DNA of 64,000 nt from positions 558,001 to 622,000 of the forward strand of contig NZ_SCIN01000002.1 of assembly GCF_004101245.1 (NCBI RefSeq), given 5' to 3'. The position numbers were made by a program, and so were the translations under genes. Of this stretch, positions 9,707 through 18,173 are shown in pieces. Source of the DNA: Sphingomonas sp. UV9 (GTDB lineage: Bacteria; Pseudomonadota; Alphaproteobacteria; Sphingomonadales; Sphingomonadaceae). The first letter of the stretch is position 1, and every line of letters begins with the position of its first letter. Under the pieces are notes generated by a model. It searched no databases. It saw only the letters and a list, made by a program, of their open reading frames with translations, and had not been told where the DNA came from.

Positions 9707-9736
9707 GCGCAACACAGCACGGTGTGTCTGTTGCGC
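9707..9736. promoter_or_regulatory. Inverted repeat upstream of the TorF porin gene
   Basis: Arms GCGCAACA (9707-9714) and TGTTGCGC (9729-9736) separated by 14 bases, in the 250-bp gap before the porin gene. The right arm continues into the palindrome TTGCGCAA. It could be an operator or a weak terminator of the preceding gene; no T-run follows. The rest of the gap shows no gene. Confidence 0.3.
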
Positions 9737-9911
9737 AACATGTGTGGTGTCAAACCTGGATTGTACGCAAGATTCGCTTGTGCGTCACACCATGGACTGT
9801 CACACATTCGTCACCGCAGGAAAGACCGCACTCGGAGGCTGATGCCTCGATAGATGCGGCGTCCGCGGTTGCAGGCGGGGACATCGACTTTCCAGTATCG
9901 AAAGGGAAACG

Positions 9912-10763
9912 ATGCGCTTCACCACACTTCTTCTCGGCGGCATCGCATTGGCCGCTGCTACCCCCGCGTTCGCACAGGACGAGGCTACCGCACCGCCTAA
10001 GGACGTTACCGTCTCGGGTTCGGTCGGGCTCGTCAGCGATTACCGCTTCCGCGGCGTATCGCAGTCGGACGAGAACCTCGCCATCCAGGGCGGCATCACC
10101 ATCGCGCACAAGAGCGGCCTGTATATCGGCACCTGGGGATCGAACCTCGCCGGCTGGGGCACGTTCGGCGGCGCCAACATGGAGCTCGATCTGATCGCGG
10201 GCTACAAGGTCCCGGTCGGCGGCGGTACGCTCGACGTCGGCGCGACGTGGTACATGTACCCGTCGGGCTTCAACAACACCGACTTCATCGAACCCTATGC
10301 CAAGCTGTCGGGCACCGCCGGCCCTGTCGCGCTGACCGCGGGCGTCGCCTATGCCCCCAAGCAGCAGGCGCTCGGTCCCTGGTATAGCAGCGGTGCTTCG
10401 GTGGCGGTCGGCTATGACCGCGTGAACGCCAAGGATTCGAACCTGTATCTGTGGGGCGACGTCAGCAGCGGCGTTCCCAATACCGGGCTGACCGTGAAGG
10501 CCCATGTCGGCTATTCGAACGGCAATAAGGGCCTCGGGCCGTTCGCGACCAGCGTGTCGCCGACCGGTGAATATTGGGACTGGCTGTTCGGCGCGGATTA
10601 CGTGATCCCGTCGACCCCGCTCACGCTGGGCGTGGCGTATGTCGATACCGACATCGGCAAGGGCGAGTCGGCCTACCTCCAGCCAAGCTTCAGCCGCGGC
10701 CAGGACGGCAACGGCTCGATCGCCAACGGCAAGGTGCTCGTCTCGCTGACCGCGGCGTTCTGA
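9912..10763 (+). CDS. TorF-family outer-membrane porin
   Basis: 283 residues with a clear signal peptide (1-22, ending PAFAQ). The mature protein opens VSGSVGLVSDYRFRGVSQSD, the hallmark of the TorF/gcw_chp family common in sphingomonads and other proteobacteria. Amphipathic beta-strand pattern continues to a C-terminal VLVSLTAAF ending in Phe, as expected for an outer-membrane barrel recognised by BAM. The start follows AAAGGGAAACG. Substrate unknown. Confidence 0.9.
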   Translation: MRFTTLLLGGIALAAATPAFAQDEATAPPKDVTVSGSVGLVSDYRFRGVSQSDENLAIQGGITIAHKSGLYIGTWGSNLAGWGTFGGANMELDLIAGYKVPVGGGTLDVGATWYMYPSGFNNTDFIEPYAKLSGTAGPVALTAGVAYAPKQQALGPWYSSGASVAVGYDRVNAKDSNLYLWGDVSSGVPNTGLTVKAHVGYSNGNKGLGPFATSVSPTGEYWDWLFGADYVIPSTPLTLGVAYVDTDIGKGESAYLQPSFSRGQDGNGSIANGKVLVSLTAAF

Positions 10764-10825
10764 TCCTGGGCCGAGACAGTCCGGATAGCTCCGGACTGTC
10801 TCGTCACGGGATTGCACGCCAAATC

Positions 10826-10882
10826 TTGTTTCCCCGCGAAGGCGGGGACCCAGACTCGGCTTCCGCCTTCGCGGGAGAACAA
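10826..10882. repeat. Palindromic element, family A (copy 2)
   Basis: About 57 bp, nearly the same sequence as the copy at 989: TTGTTTCCCCGCGAAGGCGG with the distal arm GCCTTCGCGGGAGAACAAG. It lies between the convergent porin and bamF-like genes, next to a true terminator. Confidence 0.9.
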
Positions 10883-10899
10883 GGAACGTGGATAGTAAC

Positions 10900-10937
10900 G
10901 AAAAAGGGCGGCCCCGTGAGGAGCCGCCCTTTTCGTC
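10900..10937 (-). terminator. Rho-independent terminator of the ileS-lspA-bamF-like operon
   Basis: Read on the minus strand, the stem GGGCGGC...GCCGCCC encloses a short loop and is followed by a T-run (CCCTTTTTCG). An A-run lies on the other side, so it may also stop transcription from the porin side. Confidence 0.8.
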
Positions 10938-10953
10938 GGTCGGTAAACCCCGA

Positions 10954-11367
10954 TCAGTTCGCGGACGTGCGCGCGTCCTGGCCGTCGCCCTCAGGCGCCG
11001 CGACGATATCCCGCGTCGTCGAGCCCTTGTCGACCACGGTCGTGCCCGGATCGCCGACGCTCGAGCGGATGCCCGGGTCGTCGCTGTCCGCCCCGGCATC
11101 GTTCAGCACACCGGTCTCGGCCGCACTGCGCGCCGCGGTGCCGCCGAACAGTGCGTCGAGCGTCTGGGCGTTGGCGGCGGTATCCTGCGGGCGGGCGGCG
11201 CCGGGCTGCGGCGGCACCAGCGCGAAGTCGGGCGGGATCACCAGCGGTGCCTGGCGCGCAACGGCGAACTCGTCCGGGCGCGCGCGATCGAGGCTTCGGC
11301 CTGCACCGCACCCCGAAAGGAGGGCGACGCTCGCCAGACCGGCAGCCAGGGGCACAAACTTACGCAT
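10954..11367 (-). CDS. DUF3035-type lipoprotein, BamF-like
   Basis: 137 residues. N-terminal lipoprotein signal MRKFVPLAAGLASVALLSGC, with the lipobox LSGC at the end. The rest is short, Pro- and Asp-rich and has PDEFAVARQAPLVIPPDFALVPP, the usual signature of alphaproteobacterial DUF3035 proteins. A Caulobacter member of this group was described as BAM-complex subunit BamF; that identity here rests on recall of the family and gene order. It starts inside the 3' end of lspA (8-base overlap), so it is translationally coupled to the very enzyme that processes lipoproteins. Confidence 0.8.
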   Translation of the reverse strand: MRKFVPLAAGLASVALLSGCGAGRSLDRARPDEFAVARQAPLVIPPDFALVPPQPGAARPQDTAANAQTLDALFGGTAARSAAETGVLNDAGADSDDPGIRSSVGDPGTTVVDKGSTTRDIVAAPEGDGQDARTSAN

Positions 11368-11863
11368 GGGAATTCTCCACAGGGGGCTTCTCGCGCACGA
11401 GCAGCGCCCGAACAAGCAGGACGAGCACGCCGACAGTAATCGCTGCATCGGCGACATTGAAGACCAAAAACGGACGCCACTCGCCGATATGCAGGTCAGC
11501 GAAATCGACGACATAGCCGAGCCGGATCCGGTCGAGGATATTGCCGACCGCGCCGCCCAGCACAAAGCCTAGCGCGACCTGGTCGGCGGGGTTCTTCTCG
11601 CGCGTCATCCACACCCCGACGCCGACCGCGATCGCGCCGGTCAGCAGCACCAGTGCCCAGCGGGTCAGGTGACCGTCGGCGGGGAGGAGGCCAAGCGAGA
11701 TGCCGATGTTGGGCACGAAACGCAGGTCGAAGAACGACGTGAGCGTCCGCGCATCGCCCAGCGAATCGATTCCGAGCGGCCCCGTGACCGCCCATTTACT
11801 GAGCTGATCGGCGAGGAAGAGCGCAATCGCCGCGCCGAAACCGGCCTTGGGGAGGTTACGCAT
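11360..11863 (-). CDS. lspA: Lipoprotein signal peptidase (signal peptidase II)
   Basis: 167 residues, four membrane segments. Aspartic protease that cuts prolipoproteins ahead of the lipidated cysteine. Conserved pieces are visible: LADQLSKWAV near the N-terminus, PNIGISLGLL, GGAVGNILDRIRLGYVVDFAD carrying the two catalytic aspartates (in LDR and VDF), and FNVADAAITVGV. It overlaps the end of ileS by eight bases; ileS-lspA is a widely conserved order. Confidence 0.96.
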   Translation of the reverse strand: MRNLPKAGFGAAIALFLADQLSKWAVTGPLGIDSLGDARTLTSFFDLRFVPNIGISLGLLPADGHLTRWALVLLTGAIAVGVGVWMTREKNPADQVALGFVLGGAVGNILDRIRLGYVVDFADLHIGEWRPFLVFNVADAAITVGVLVLLVRALLVREKPPVENSHA

Positions 11864-14834
11864 GCGCCACGACCTTCTCGCACCGGTCGCAGAGATCGCC
11901 GTCGACCGTCACCTCGGGGAGGTGACGCCAGCAGCGGCCGCATTTGTGGAAGTCGGTGCGGGTGACCGTGACACCGTCGCCCGGCGTGACCTTGGCGACG
12001 ATGAACGCCTCGGCCAGCGCGTCTGCGTCGAGCAGCATCGAGGGCACGGTGATCTCGGCCTCGAGGCTGGAGCGCACGGTCTTTTCGCGGCGCAACGGCT
12101 CGATCGCCTCGGTGACGGCCTCGCGCAACTGGCGGATCTCATGCCATTTGCTGCCAACGACGTCGTCGGCGTCGAGCGACGGCAGCGCCGGCCATTCGAG
12201 ATAGTGCACCGAGCTGTCCTCGCTCGGGAAGCGCGACTGCCACACTTCCTCTGCGGTGAAGCACAGCACCGGCGCGGCGTAGCGGACCAGCGCGTGGAAC
12301 AGCACGTCGAGCACCGTCCGGTACGACCGGCGCTTGATGTCGCTCGGGGCGTCGCAATAGAGCGAGTCCTTGCGGATATCGAAAAAGAACGCGGACAGGT
12401 CCTCGTTCGCGAAGTCGGTCAGCAGGCGCGTGTAGCGGTTGAACTCATACGCCTCGGCCGCCTGGCGCAGCTCGGTGTCGATCATCCGCAAGCGGTGGAG
12501 GACGTAGCGCTCCAGCTCGGGCATGTCGGCGACCGCGACGCGCTCGGAGTCGTCGAAGCCTTCGAGTGCGCCGAGCATGTAGCGGAACGTGTTGCGCAGT
12601 TTGCGATACGCATCGGAGGCGGTGGCGAGCACCTCCTTGCCGATCTTCACGTCGTCGAAATAGTCGGTCGACGCGACCCACATGCGCAGGATGTCCGCGC
12701 CGGACTCGCCGATGATCTTGAGCGGATCGACCACGTTGCCGAGCGACTTCGACATCTTCCGGCCCTGGCCGTCGAGCGCGAAGCCGTGGGTGAGGACCGC
12801 GTCATACGGCGCCCGCCCGCGTGTGCCGCAGCTTTCGAGCAGCGACGACTGGAACCAGCCGCGATGCTGGTCCGAGCCTTCGAGATACAGGTTGGCGCGG
12901 GTGCCCTCGCCGTAGCGTTCCTCGACGGTGAAGACGTGCGTGCAGCCGGAGTCGAACCAGACGTCGAGGATGTCCTTCACGACCTCGTAATCGGCGAGGT
13001 CGTAGTCGGGGCCGAGCAGCGCCTGGTGACCGTCGGCGTACCACGCGTCGGCGCCGTGTTCGCGGAAGGCGGCGATGATGCGCGCGTTGACGGCAGGGTC
13101 GTTGAGATACTGGCCGGTGGCGCGGTTCACGAACAGCGCGATCGGGACGCCCCAGGCGCGCTGGCGCGAGATCACCCAGTCGGGGCGGCCCTGCACCATC
13201 GCCGTGATCCGGTTCTCCGCGCGCGCGGGGATCCAGGTGGTCGCGGCGATCGCGTCGAGCGCGATTTCGCGGAGCGTGGCGCCGTTGCCTTCTTCTGCTC
13301 CTGCTCCCCTCCCGCTTGCGGGAGGGGTTGGGGGAGGGGAGGCGTCGAGCGCAGCATTTGCGGCACTGCCCTCCCCTAACCCCTCCCGCAAGCGGGAGGG
13401 GGACTCGGTGTCGCTCCGGTCCATCGGGATGAACCATTGCGGGGTCGCGCGGAAGATCACCTTGGCCTTCGACCGCCACGAATGCGGATAGCTGTGCTTG
13501 AAGTCGTCGCTCGCCGCCAGCAACGCGCCGGCTTCGCGCAGGTCCGAACAGATCGGGCCGTCCGCACCCACGAACTTCTTGTTGATGACCGAGCCTTGCC
13601 CGCCAAGCCACGCCCAGTCGGCGCGGTACATCCCCGCGCCGTCGACCGCGAAGACCGGGTCGAGGCCGTATTGCTTGCAGAGTTCGAAATCGTCCTCGCC
13701 GTGATCCGGCGCCATGTGGACGAGCCCGGTGCCCGCGTCGGTCGTAACGAACTCACCGGGGAGGAACGGGCGCGGCTTTGCGAAGAACCCGCCGAGGGCG
13801 TGCATCGGGTGACGCGCGGTTGCGTCGGCGAGGGCAGAACCCTTTCCGCGCCAAAGGATGGCAGCGCCACCCTCTTCCCCGTCACCCCGGCGGACGCCGG
13901 GGCCCACGTCGCCAAGGTCTCCCGCGTGGGTAAGTGGGTCCTGGCTTCCGCCGGGATGACGGGAGGGTAGGGTACGGGCAGAAAAGCTTTCGATCAGCGC
14001 CTCTGCGATCAAGAAACGACGATCGCCGTCCGCGACCAGCACATACTCGATCTCGGGCCCATAGCTCAGCGCCTGGTTCACCGGGATCGTCCACGGCGTC
14101 GTCGTCCAGATCACCGCATGCGCGCCGACCAGTTCGGGTGCGTTCGGCGCCTCGACGATCTCGAACGCGACGTCGATCTGCGTGGACACGATGTCCTCAT
14201 ACTCGACCTCGGCCTCGGCGAGCGCGGTCTTTTCGACCGGCGACCACATCACGGGCTTGGCGCCGCGGTACAGCTGGCCGCTCTCGGCGAACTTCAGCAG
14301 TTCGCCGACGATCGTTGCCTCGGCGTCGTACTTCATCGTCAGGTACGGATCGGCCCAGTCGCCCATCACGCCGAGCCGCGCGAACTCGTCCTTCTGCACG
14401 GCCACCCATTTCTCGGCATAGGCGCGGCATTCGGCGCGGAACTGGTCGACGGGGACGTCGTCCTTGTTCAGCTTCTTCGCGCGATACGCTTCCTCGACCT
14501 TCCACTCGATCGGCAGGCCGTGGCAGTCCCAGCCGGGGACGTAGGGCGCGTCCTTGCCCATCAGGGTCTGCGAGCGGACGATGATGTCCTTCAGCACCTT
14601 GTTCATGGCGTGACCCATGTGGATGTCGCCGTTCGCGTAGGGCGGGCCGTCGTGCAGGATGAACCGCTCGCGCCCGAGCCGCTGTTCGCGCAACCGGTCG
14701 TAGATGCCGAGCTTGGCCCAGCGCTCGAGGATCGCCGGCTCCTTGGCGGCGAGGCCCGCCTTCATCGGGAAGTCGGTCTTCGGCAGGAAGACGGTGTCGC
14801 GGTAATCGCGGGCGGGCGTGGGAGCGTCGGTCAT
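11856..14834 (-). CDS. ileS: Isoleucyl-tRNA synthetase with two in-frame palindromic-element insertions
   Basis: 992 residues, longer than the usual about 940. Class I synthetase: HIGH-type motif in PYANGDIHMGHAMNK, KMSKS in GRKMSKSLGN, the editing domain with DAGTGLVHMAPDHGEDD, and a C-terminal zinc knuckle CGRCWRHLPEV/CDRC. Two stretches do not belong to the family and coincide with palindromic DNA: residues about 290-319 (SRHPGGSQDPLTHAGDLGDV region) in the editing domain before ILWRGKGS, and about 478-510 (ESPSRLREGLGEGSAANAAL region) just after FRATPQWFIPMDR. Both keep the frame. All catalytic motifs remain, so the enzyme is probably active; it is the only IleS in the window. Confidence 0.97.
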   Translation of the reverse strand: MTDAPTPARDYRDTVFLPKTDFPMKAGLAAKEPAILERWAKLGIYDRLREQRLGRERFILHDGPPYANGDIHMGHAMNKVLKDIIVRSQTLMGKDAPYVPGWDCHGLPIEWKVEEAYRAKKLNKDDVPVDQFRAECRAYAEKWVAVQKDEFARLGVMGDWADPYLTMKYDAEATIVGELLKFAESGQLYRGAKPVMWSPVEKTALAEAEVEYEDIVSTQIDVAFEIVEAPNAPELVGAHAVIWTTTPWTIPVNQALSYGPEIEYVLVADGDRRFLIAEALIESFSARTLPSRHPGGSQDPLTHAGDLGDVGPGVRRGDGEEGGAAILWRGKGSALADATARHPMHALGGFFAKPRPFLPGEFVTTDAGTGLVHMAPDHGEDDFELCKQYGLDPVFAVDGAGMYRADWAWLGGQGSVINKKFVGADGPICSDLREAGALLAASDDFKHSYPHSWRSKAKVIFRATPQWFIPMDRSDTESPSRLREGLGEGSAANAALDASPPPTPPASGRGAGAEEGNGATLREIALDAIAATTWIPARAENRITAMVQGRPDWVISRQRAWGVPIALFVNRATGQYLNDPAVNARIIAAFREHGADAWYADGHQALLGPDYDLADYEVVKDILDVWFDSGCTHVFTVEERYGEGTRANLYLEGSDQHRGWFQSSLLESCGTRGRAPYDAVLTHGFALDGQGRKMSKSLGNVVDPLKIIGESGADILRMWVASTDYFDDVKIGKEVLATASDAYRKLRNTFRYMLGALEGFDDSERVAVADMPELERYVLHRLRMIDTELRQAAEAYEFNRYTRLLTDFANEDLSAFFFDIRKDSLYCDAPSDIKRRSYRTVLDVLFHALVRYAAPVLCFTAEEVWQSRFPSEDSSVHYLEWPALPSLDADDVVGSKWHEIRQLREAVTEAIEPLRREKTVRSSLEAEITVPSMLLDADALAEAFIVAKVTPGDGVTVTRTDFHKCGRCWRHLPEVTVDGDLCDRCEKVVAHA
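13304..13402. repeat. Palindromic element, family D, inside ileS
   Basis: About 99 bp. Both ends carry CCCTCCCGCTTGCGGGAGGG or its complement CCCTCCCGCAAGCGGGAGGG, each itself a palindrome, around a core with GGCGTCGAGCGCAGCATTTG. The same ends occur at 24936, 39471, 43165 and 47351. Translated, it gives a Ser/Pro/Gly/Arg-rich stretch at about residues 478-510 of IleS. There is no stop codon in the used frame. Confidence 0.92.
13880..13964. repeat. Palindromic element, family F, inside ileS editing domain
   Basis: About 85 bp: CGTCACCCCGGCGGACGCCG at one end and TTCCGCCGGGATGACGGG at the other, with an inner repeat CCCACGTCGCC/GTGGGT. It adds about 28 residues in frame at about 290-319 of IleS. 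The outer CGTCACCCC ends resemble families C and E, so it may be a diverged relative. Confidence 0.88.
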
Positions 14835-14920
14835 AGGTGGGGCGGGCTGTAGCGCGTCCGGTGTTGCGCGTCACCCCGGCCGTTGTGCGCACCTATGCTA
14901 CACTCCCGAGCCTCCCACTT

Positions 14921-15005
14921 CCGTCACCCCAGCGAAAGCTCGGGTCTCGCGCGGCAAGGGTGCGCTTTCGTTACGGGGATACCCCAGCTTTCGCTGGGGT
15001 GACGG
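14921..15005. repeat. Palindromic element, family E (copy 1)
   Basis: About 85 bp in the 173-bp gap between ribF and ileS (same strand). Arms CCGTCACCCCAGCGAAAGCT and AGCTTTCGCTGGGGTGACGG. A second copy is at 57399. Transcription from ribF into ileS would have to pass through this hairpin. Confidence 0.9.
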
Positions 15006-15007
15006 GA

Positions 15008-15934
15008 TCAGAGACCGAGGATCGCCCGAGCGCGCGCGCAGTCGGCGTCCATCTGCGTGATCAGCGCGTCGAGGCTGTCGAACTTCGCCTCGGGCCGGAG
15101 ATAGTCGATCAGCGCGACCTCGATCGTCTGGCCGTACAGATCCTCCGAGACGTCGAAGAAATGCGGCTCCAGCAATTCCTTTGGCGGATCGAAGCTCGGG
15201 CGGATGCCGAGATTTGCCGCGCCCTTCAGCACGCGCCCGTCTTCCAGCCGGCCGGTCACCGCGTAGATTCCGTACGCCGGACGAAGGTAATTCCCCATGT
15301 CGATGTTCGCGGTTGGATAGCCGATCGTGCGGCCGACCTTGTCGCCGTGCTGCACGACGCCCTCGATTGCGAACGCCCGCGTCAGGAGGCGCGTCGCGGT
15401 GGCCATGTCGCCGGTGCGCAGCGCGTCGCGGATGCGGGTGGAGGATACCGTCTCGCCGTCGAACGCGACCGCCCCGACCGTCTCCGCGCGAAAGCCGTGC
15501 GCAGGCCCGCGCGATGCGAGCGTATGGACGGTGCCGCTCTTGGCATGGCCGAAAGTGAAGTCCTCGCCGGTCACCACGCCGCCGATCCGCAGGTTGCGTT
15601 CGAGCCGGTCGGCGATGAACTGCTCGGCGGTCAGCGCGGCAAGATCGCCGTCGAAGTGGAACACCACCATCGCATCGGCGCCGGCGTCCGCGAACAAGCG
15701 CTCGCGCTGGTCCAGCGTCGTGAGGCGGAACGGCGCGGTATCGGGGCGGAAATGGCGGACCGGATGCGGATCGAACGTCGCCACCAGCGCGGGGCGACCT
15801 TCGGCCTTGGCCCACGCGATCGCGCGCGCGACCACCGCCTGGTGACCAAGGTGAAATCCGTCGAAATTACCGAGCGCGACGATCCCGTTCGCAAGCTGCG
15901 GGGGGATGGGCGCACCGCCGTCTAGCCGCTGCAT
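15008..15934 (-). CDS. ribF: Bifunctional riboflavin kinase / FAD synthetase
   Basis: 308 residues. Residues about 15-180 are the FMN adenylyltransferase domain (IVALGNFDGFHLGHQAV, ATFDPHPVRHFRPD, VSSTRIRDALRTGD). Residues about 185-305 are the riboflavin kinase domain (GRTIGYPTANIDMGNYLRPA, YGIYAV, AANLGIRPSF). It makes FMN and then FAD. It lies upstream of ileS-lspA on the same strand, the usual proteobacterial order, separated by a palindromic element. Confidence 0.97.
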   Translation of the reverse strand: MQRLDGGAPIPPQLANGIVALGNFDGFHLGHQAVVARAIAWAKAEGRPALVATFDPHPVRHFRPDTAPFRLTTLDQRERLFADAGADAMVVFHFDGDLAALTAEQFIADRLERNLRIGGVVTGEDFTFGHAKSGTVHTLASRGPAHGFRAETVGAVAFDGETVSSTRIRDALRTGDMATATRLLTRAFAIEGVVQHGDKVGRTIGYPTANIDMGNYLRPAYGIYAVTGRLEDGRVLKGAANLGIRPSFDPPKELLEPHFFDVSEDLYGQTIEVALIDYLRPEAKFDSLDALITQMDADCARARAILGL

Positions 15935-15977
15935 GGGGCCGGGCTATACGGGTGTGGCGAGGGCGGCGCTACACCTC

Positions 15978-16034
15978 TTGTTCTCCCGCGAAGGCGGGAG
16001 TCCAGTCTGGGCTCCCGCCTTCGCGGGAGAACAA
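15978..16034. repeat. Palindromic element, family A (copy 3)
   Basis: About 57 bp, the most symmetric copy of the family: TTGTTCTCCCGCGAAGGCGG and its complement CCGCCTTCGCGGGAGAACAA around CCAGTCTGG. It sits between folA and ribF, both on the minus strand. Confidence 0.92.
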
Positions 16035-16036
16035 TC

Positions 16037-16501
16037 CTAGCGGCGGGTGAGGGTGACGAAGCTGTAGGCGGGCCGATCGGCTTCGGCGGGGTGATCTTCT
16101 CGCGCAATTTCGGTCCAGCCCTCAAACGCGGAGACGGTTGCGTCGCCCTCGGGTTCGGTCTGGACTTCGGTCAGTTCGATGCGGTCCGCGTGGGAGAGCA
16201 ACTGCGCATAGATCTGTGCACCGCCGATCACCGCGACATCGTCGCCTGCCATTGCCAGCGCCTCGTCGACCGAGTGTGCCACCTCCGCACCCTCCGCAGT
16301 CCAGTCGCCGCGCGTGAGGACGATGTGGCGGCGGCCGGGGAGGGGTCTCGGGAAGCTCTCGAACGTCTTGCGCCCCATGACCATCGGCTTGCCCATCGTC
16401 AGCGCCTTGAAACGCTTGAGATCGGCGGGGATGCGCCACGGCAGTTGCCCGTCGCGGCCGATCACGCCGTTGCTGGCGCGGGCGAGGTAGAAGGTGATCA
16501 T
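16037..16501 (-). CDS. folA: Dihydrofolate reductase
   Basis: 154 residues from ATG at 16501; the frame extends upstream to 16561 but that part is repeat-derived. Reduces dihydrofolate to tetrahydrofolate with NADPH. Marks: ASNGVIGRDGQLPWRIPADL with the catalytic acid in PADL, MGKPMVMGRKTFESF, VIGGAQIYAQLL and the C-terminal FVTLTRR. It lies close to thyA, which consumes methylene-tetrahydrofolate and produces dihydrofolate; the hemerythrin gene lies between them. Confidence 0.96.
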   Translation of the reverse strand: MITFYLARASNGVIGRDGQLPWRIPADLKRFKALTMGKPMVMGRKTFESFPRPLPGRRHIVLTRGDWTAEGAEVAHSVDEALAMAGDDVAVIGGAQIYAQLLSHADRIELTEVQTEPEGDATVSAFEGWTEIAREDHPAEADRPAYSFVTLTRR

Positions 16502-16557
16502 CGCGGCGTCATGCCGGATTCGGGGTTTGAGAGCTACAGGTACCTCCGTGCCCCCCC

Positions 16558-16651
16558 TCATGCCGGACTTGTTCCGGCATCCGCGGTTCCGCGATCTCCA
16601 AGCGTTCGAGTGGGCGGAACGGTGGACCCCGTAGCAAGTCCGGGGTGACGG
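16558..16651. repeat. Palindromic element, family C (copy 2)
   Basis: About 94 bp upstream of folA: TCATGCCGGACTTGTTCCGG and GTAGCAAGTCCGGGGTGACG, with an inner GGTTCCGC/GCGGAAC pair. A short related fragment (GTCATGCCGGATTCGGGG) also overlaps the folA start region at about 16508-16526. Confidence 0.88.
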
Positions 16652-16702
16652 GGGAGGAGTGCCCGCGTTGTGCGGTCTTACGCCGGCGCGGTACCGGTTA
16701 AA

Positions 16703-17218
16703 TCAGTCCGCATGCTCCGTCACATACGCCTCGGGATCCTTGTCCACGACCTTCACCCCGTTCAGATGGTTGGCCTCGAATGCCGCGAACCGCACACCCA
16801 ACTCATGCCGTTCTTCCAACGTAGCGTGCTTGCGGAAATCGGTCAGGCCCTGGCGTTCTTCCTCGGCGAGGTGATCGCTGTTCGCCTTGTTGCACTCGCC
16901 AACCGCCTCGAACCACGCGTCCGAGCCGACCGGGTGCTTGTCGACTGCCTCGCCCGTGTCGCGGATATCGTTGTGATCCTCGATCGCGTCCTCGGTCTCC
17001 TCGGCGGCCGAGTCGGCGTCGTTGCCGCCGGTGCCGATCTTCATCAACCGGGGGTAGAAGAAGCGCTCTTCCGCCTCGGCATGCGCGTCGAGCAGGTTCT
17101 TGAGGCGAGTCCAGAGCGCCGACAGCGCTTCGGTGTCCTTGGCGTCGATCGAATCGATCTGCGCGAACAGGGCGCGCTGCTGCGCGTGTTCGTCGAGGAT
17201 GAGCTGGGTGATGTCCAT
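16703..17218 (-). CDS. Hemerythrin HHE cation-binding domain protein
   Basis: 171 residues, mostly helical. The expected metal-ligand pattern is present: H in LILDEHAQQRALF, H and E in LLDAHAEAEERFFYP, H in AIEDHNDIRD, and H/E in SDHLAEEERQGL. Such proteins bind a di-iron centre and are linked to oxygen, NO or oxidative-stress handling; the specific role here is unknown. No signal peptide. It lies between thyA and folA on the same strand. Confidence 0.88.
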   Translation of the reverse strand: MDITQLILDEHAQQRALFAQIDSIDAKDTEALSALWTRLKNLLDAHAEAEERFFYPRLMKIGTGGNDADSAAEETEDAIEDHNDIRDTGEAVDKHPVGSDAWFEAVGECNKANSDHLAEEERQGLTDFRKHATLEERHELGVRFAAFEANHLNGVKVVDKDPEAYVTEHAD

Positions 17219-17293
17219 GATAGGCCTTCCGAATAGGTTCGGACGGTCAACCGGGCGCGCTGCTGCAAGTTCCTATTGCGATTCGCTCTCTGT

Positions 17294-18088
17294 TCAGACC
17301 GCGACCGGCGCCTTGATATGCGGTTGCGCGACGTAGTCGTGGAGCACGAAATCCTCATATTCATAGGCATCGATCGACTCCGGCCTGCGCAGGATTTCGA
17401 GTCGCGGGAGCGGACCGGGGGAGCGCGTCAGTTGCAGTTGCGCCTGCTCGAGATGGTTCGAATAGAGGTGGCAATCGCCGCCGGTCCAGATGAACTCGCC
17501 GACCTCCAGCCCGCATTGCTGCGCGAGGATATGCGTGAGCAGCGCGTAGCTGGCGATGTTGAACGGCACGCCGAGGAAGATGTCGCCCGAGCGCTGGTAG
17601 AGCTGGAGCGAGAGCTTGCCGTTCGCAACATGCGTCTGGAACAGGCAGTGGCACGGCGCGAGCGCCATCGCGTGCAGGTCGCCCGGGTTCCACGCGCTGA
17701 CGATCTGGCGGCGCGAGGCGGGGTTGGTCTTGATCTGGTCGATCAGCTCGGCGATCTGGTCGATATGGCGGCCGTCCGCGGTGATCCAATCGCGCCATTG
17801 CTTGCCGTAGACCGGGCCGAGATCGCCGGTCTCGTCCGCCCATTCATCCCAGATCGCGACCTTGCGCTCCTGCAACCAGCGGACGTTGGTGTCGCCCCGC
17901 AGGAACCACAGGAGTTCGACAATGATCGAGCGGAGGTGGAGCTTCTTCGTGGTGAGGACCGGGAAGCCCTGAGCGAGGTCGAACCGCATCTGCGCGCCGA
18001 ACACGCTGAGCGTGCCGGTGCCGGTGCGGTCCATCGTCTCGACGCCGGTCGAGAGCACGCGGTCCATGAGGTCTAGATATTGGCGCAT
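17294..18088 (-). CDS. thyA: Thymidylate synthase
   Basis: 264 residues from the ATG at 18088, exactly the length of the E. coli enzyme; a second ATG lies one codon upstream at 18091. The nucleophile is C146 in [11 protein letters not shown]. Other marks: [20 protein letters not shown], the [14 protein letters not shown] loop, [13 protein letters not shown], and [12 protein letters not shown]. It methylates dUMP with methylene-tetrahydrofolate. folA lies just downstream past the hemerythrin gene. Confidence 0.98.
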   Translation of the reverse strand: MRQYLDLMDRVLSTGVETMDRTGTGTLSVFGAQMRFDLAQGFPVLTTKKLHLRSIIVELLWFLRGDTNVRWLQERKVAIWDEWADETGDLGPVYGKQWRDWITADGRHIDQIAELIDQIKTNPASRRQIVSAWNPGDLHAMALAPCHCLFQTHVANGKLSLQLYQRSGDIFLGVPFNIASYALLTHILAQQCGLEVGEFIWTGGDCHLYSNHLEQAQLQLTRSPGPLPRLEILRRPESIDAYEYEDFVLHDYVAQPHIKAPVAV

Positions 18089-18173
18089 CATCGGTGCGTA
18101 GTCGGGTGTGCGGGCGGGCTCAAGCGGATGTAGTTGCGCGTGCGGTGGCCAGTGCCGCGGGGCAGGCGGGTAT

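Noticed and set aside
9750..11099. Minus-strand frame of about 450 codons opposite the TorF porin
   Set aside because: It is antisense to the porin, which has a signal peptide and family signature, and it runs through a repeat.
13304..13964. Possibility that ileS is a pseudogene
   Set aside because: Both insertions keep the reading frame, all catalytic and zinc motifs are present on either side, and no other ileS is seen. Frame preservation favours a working protein.
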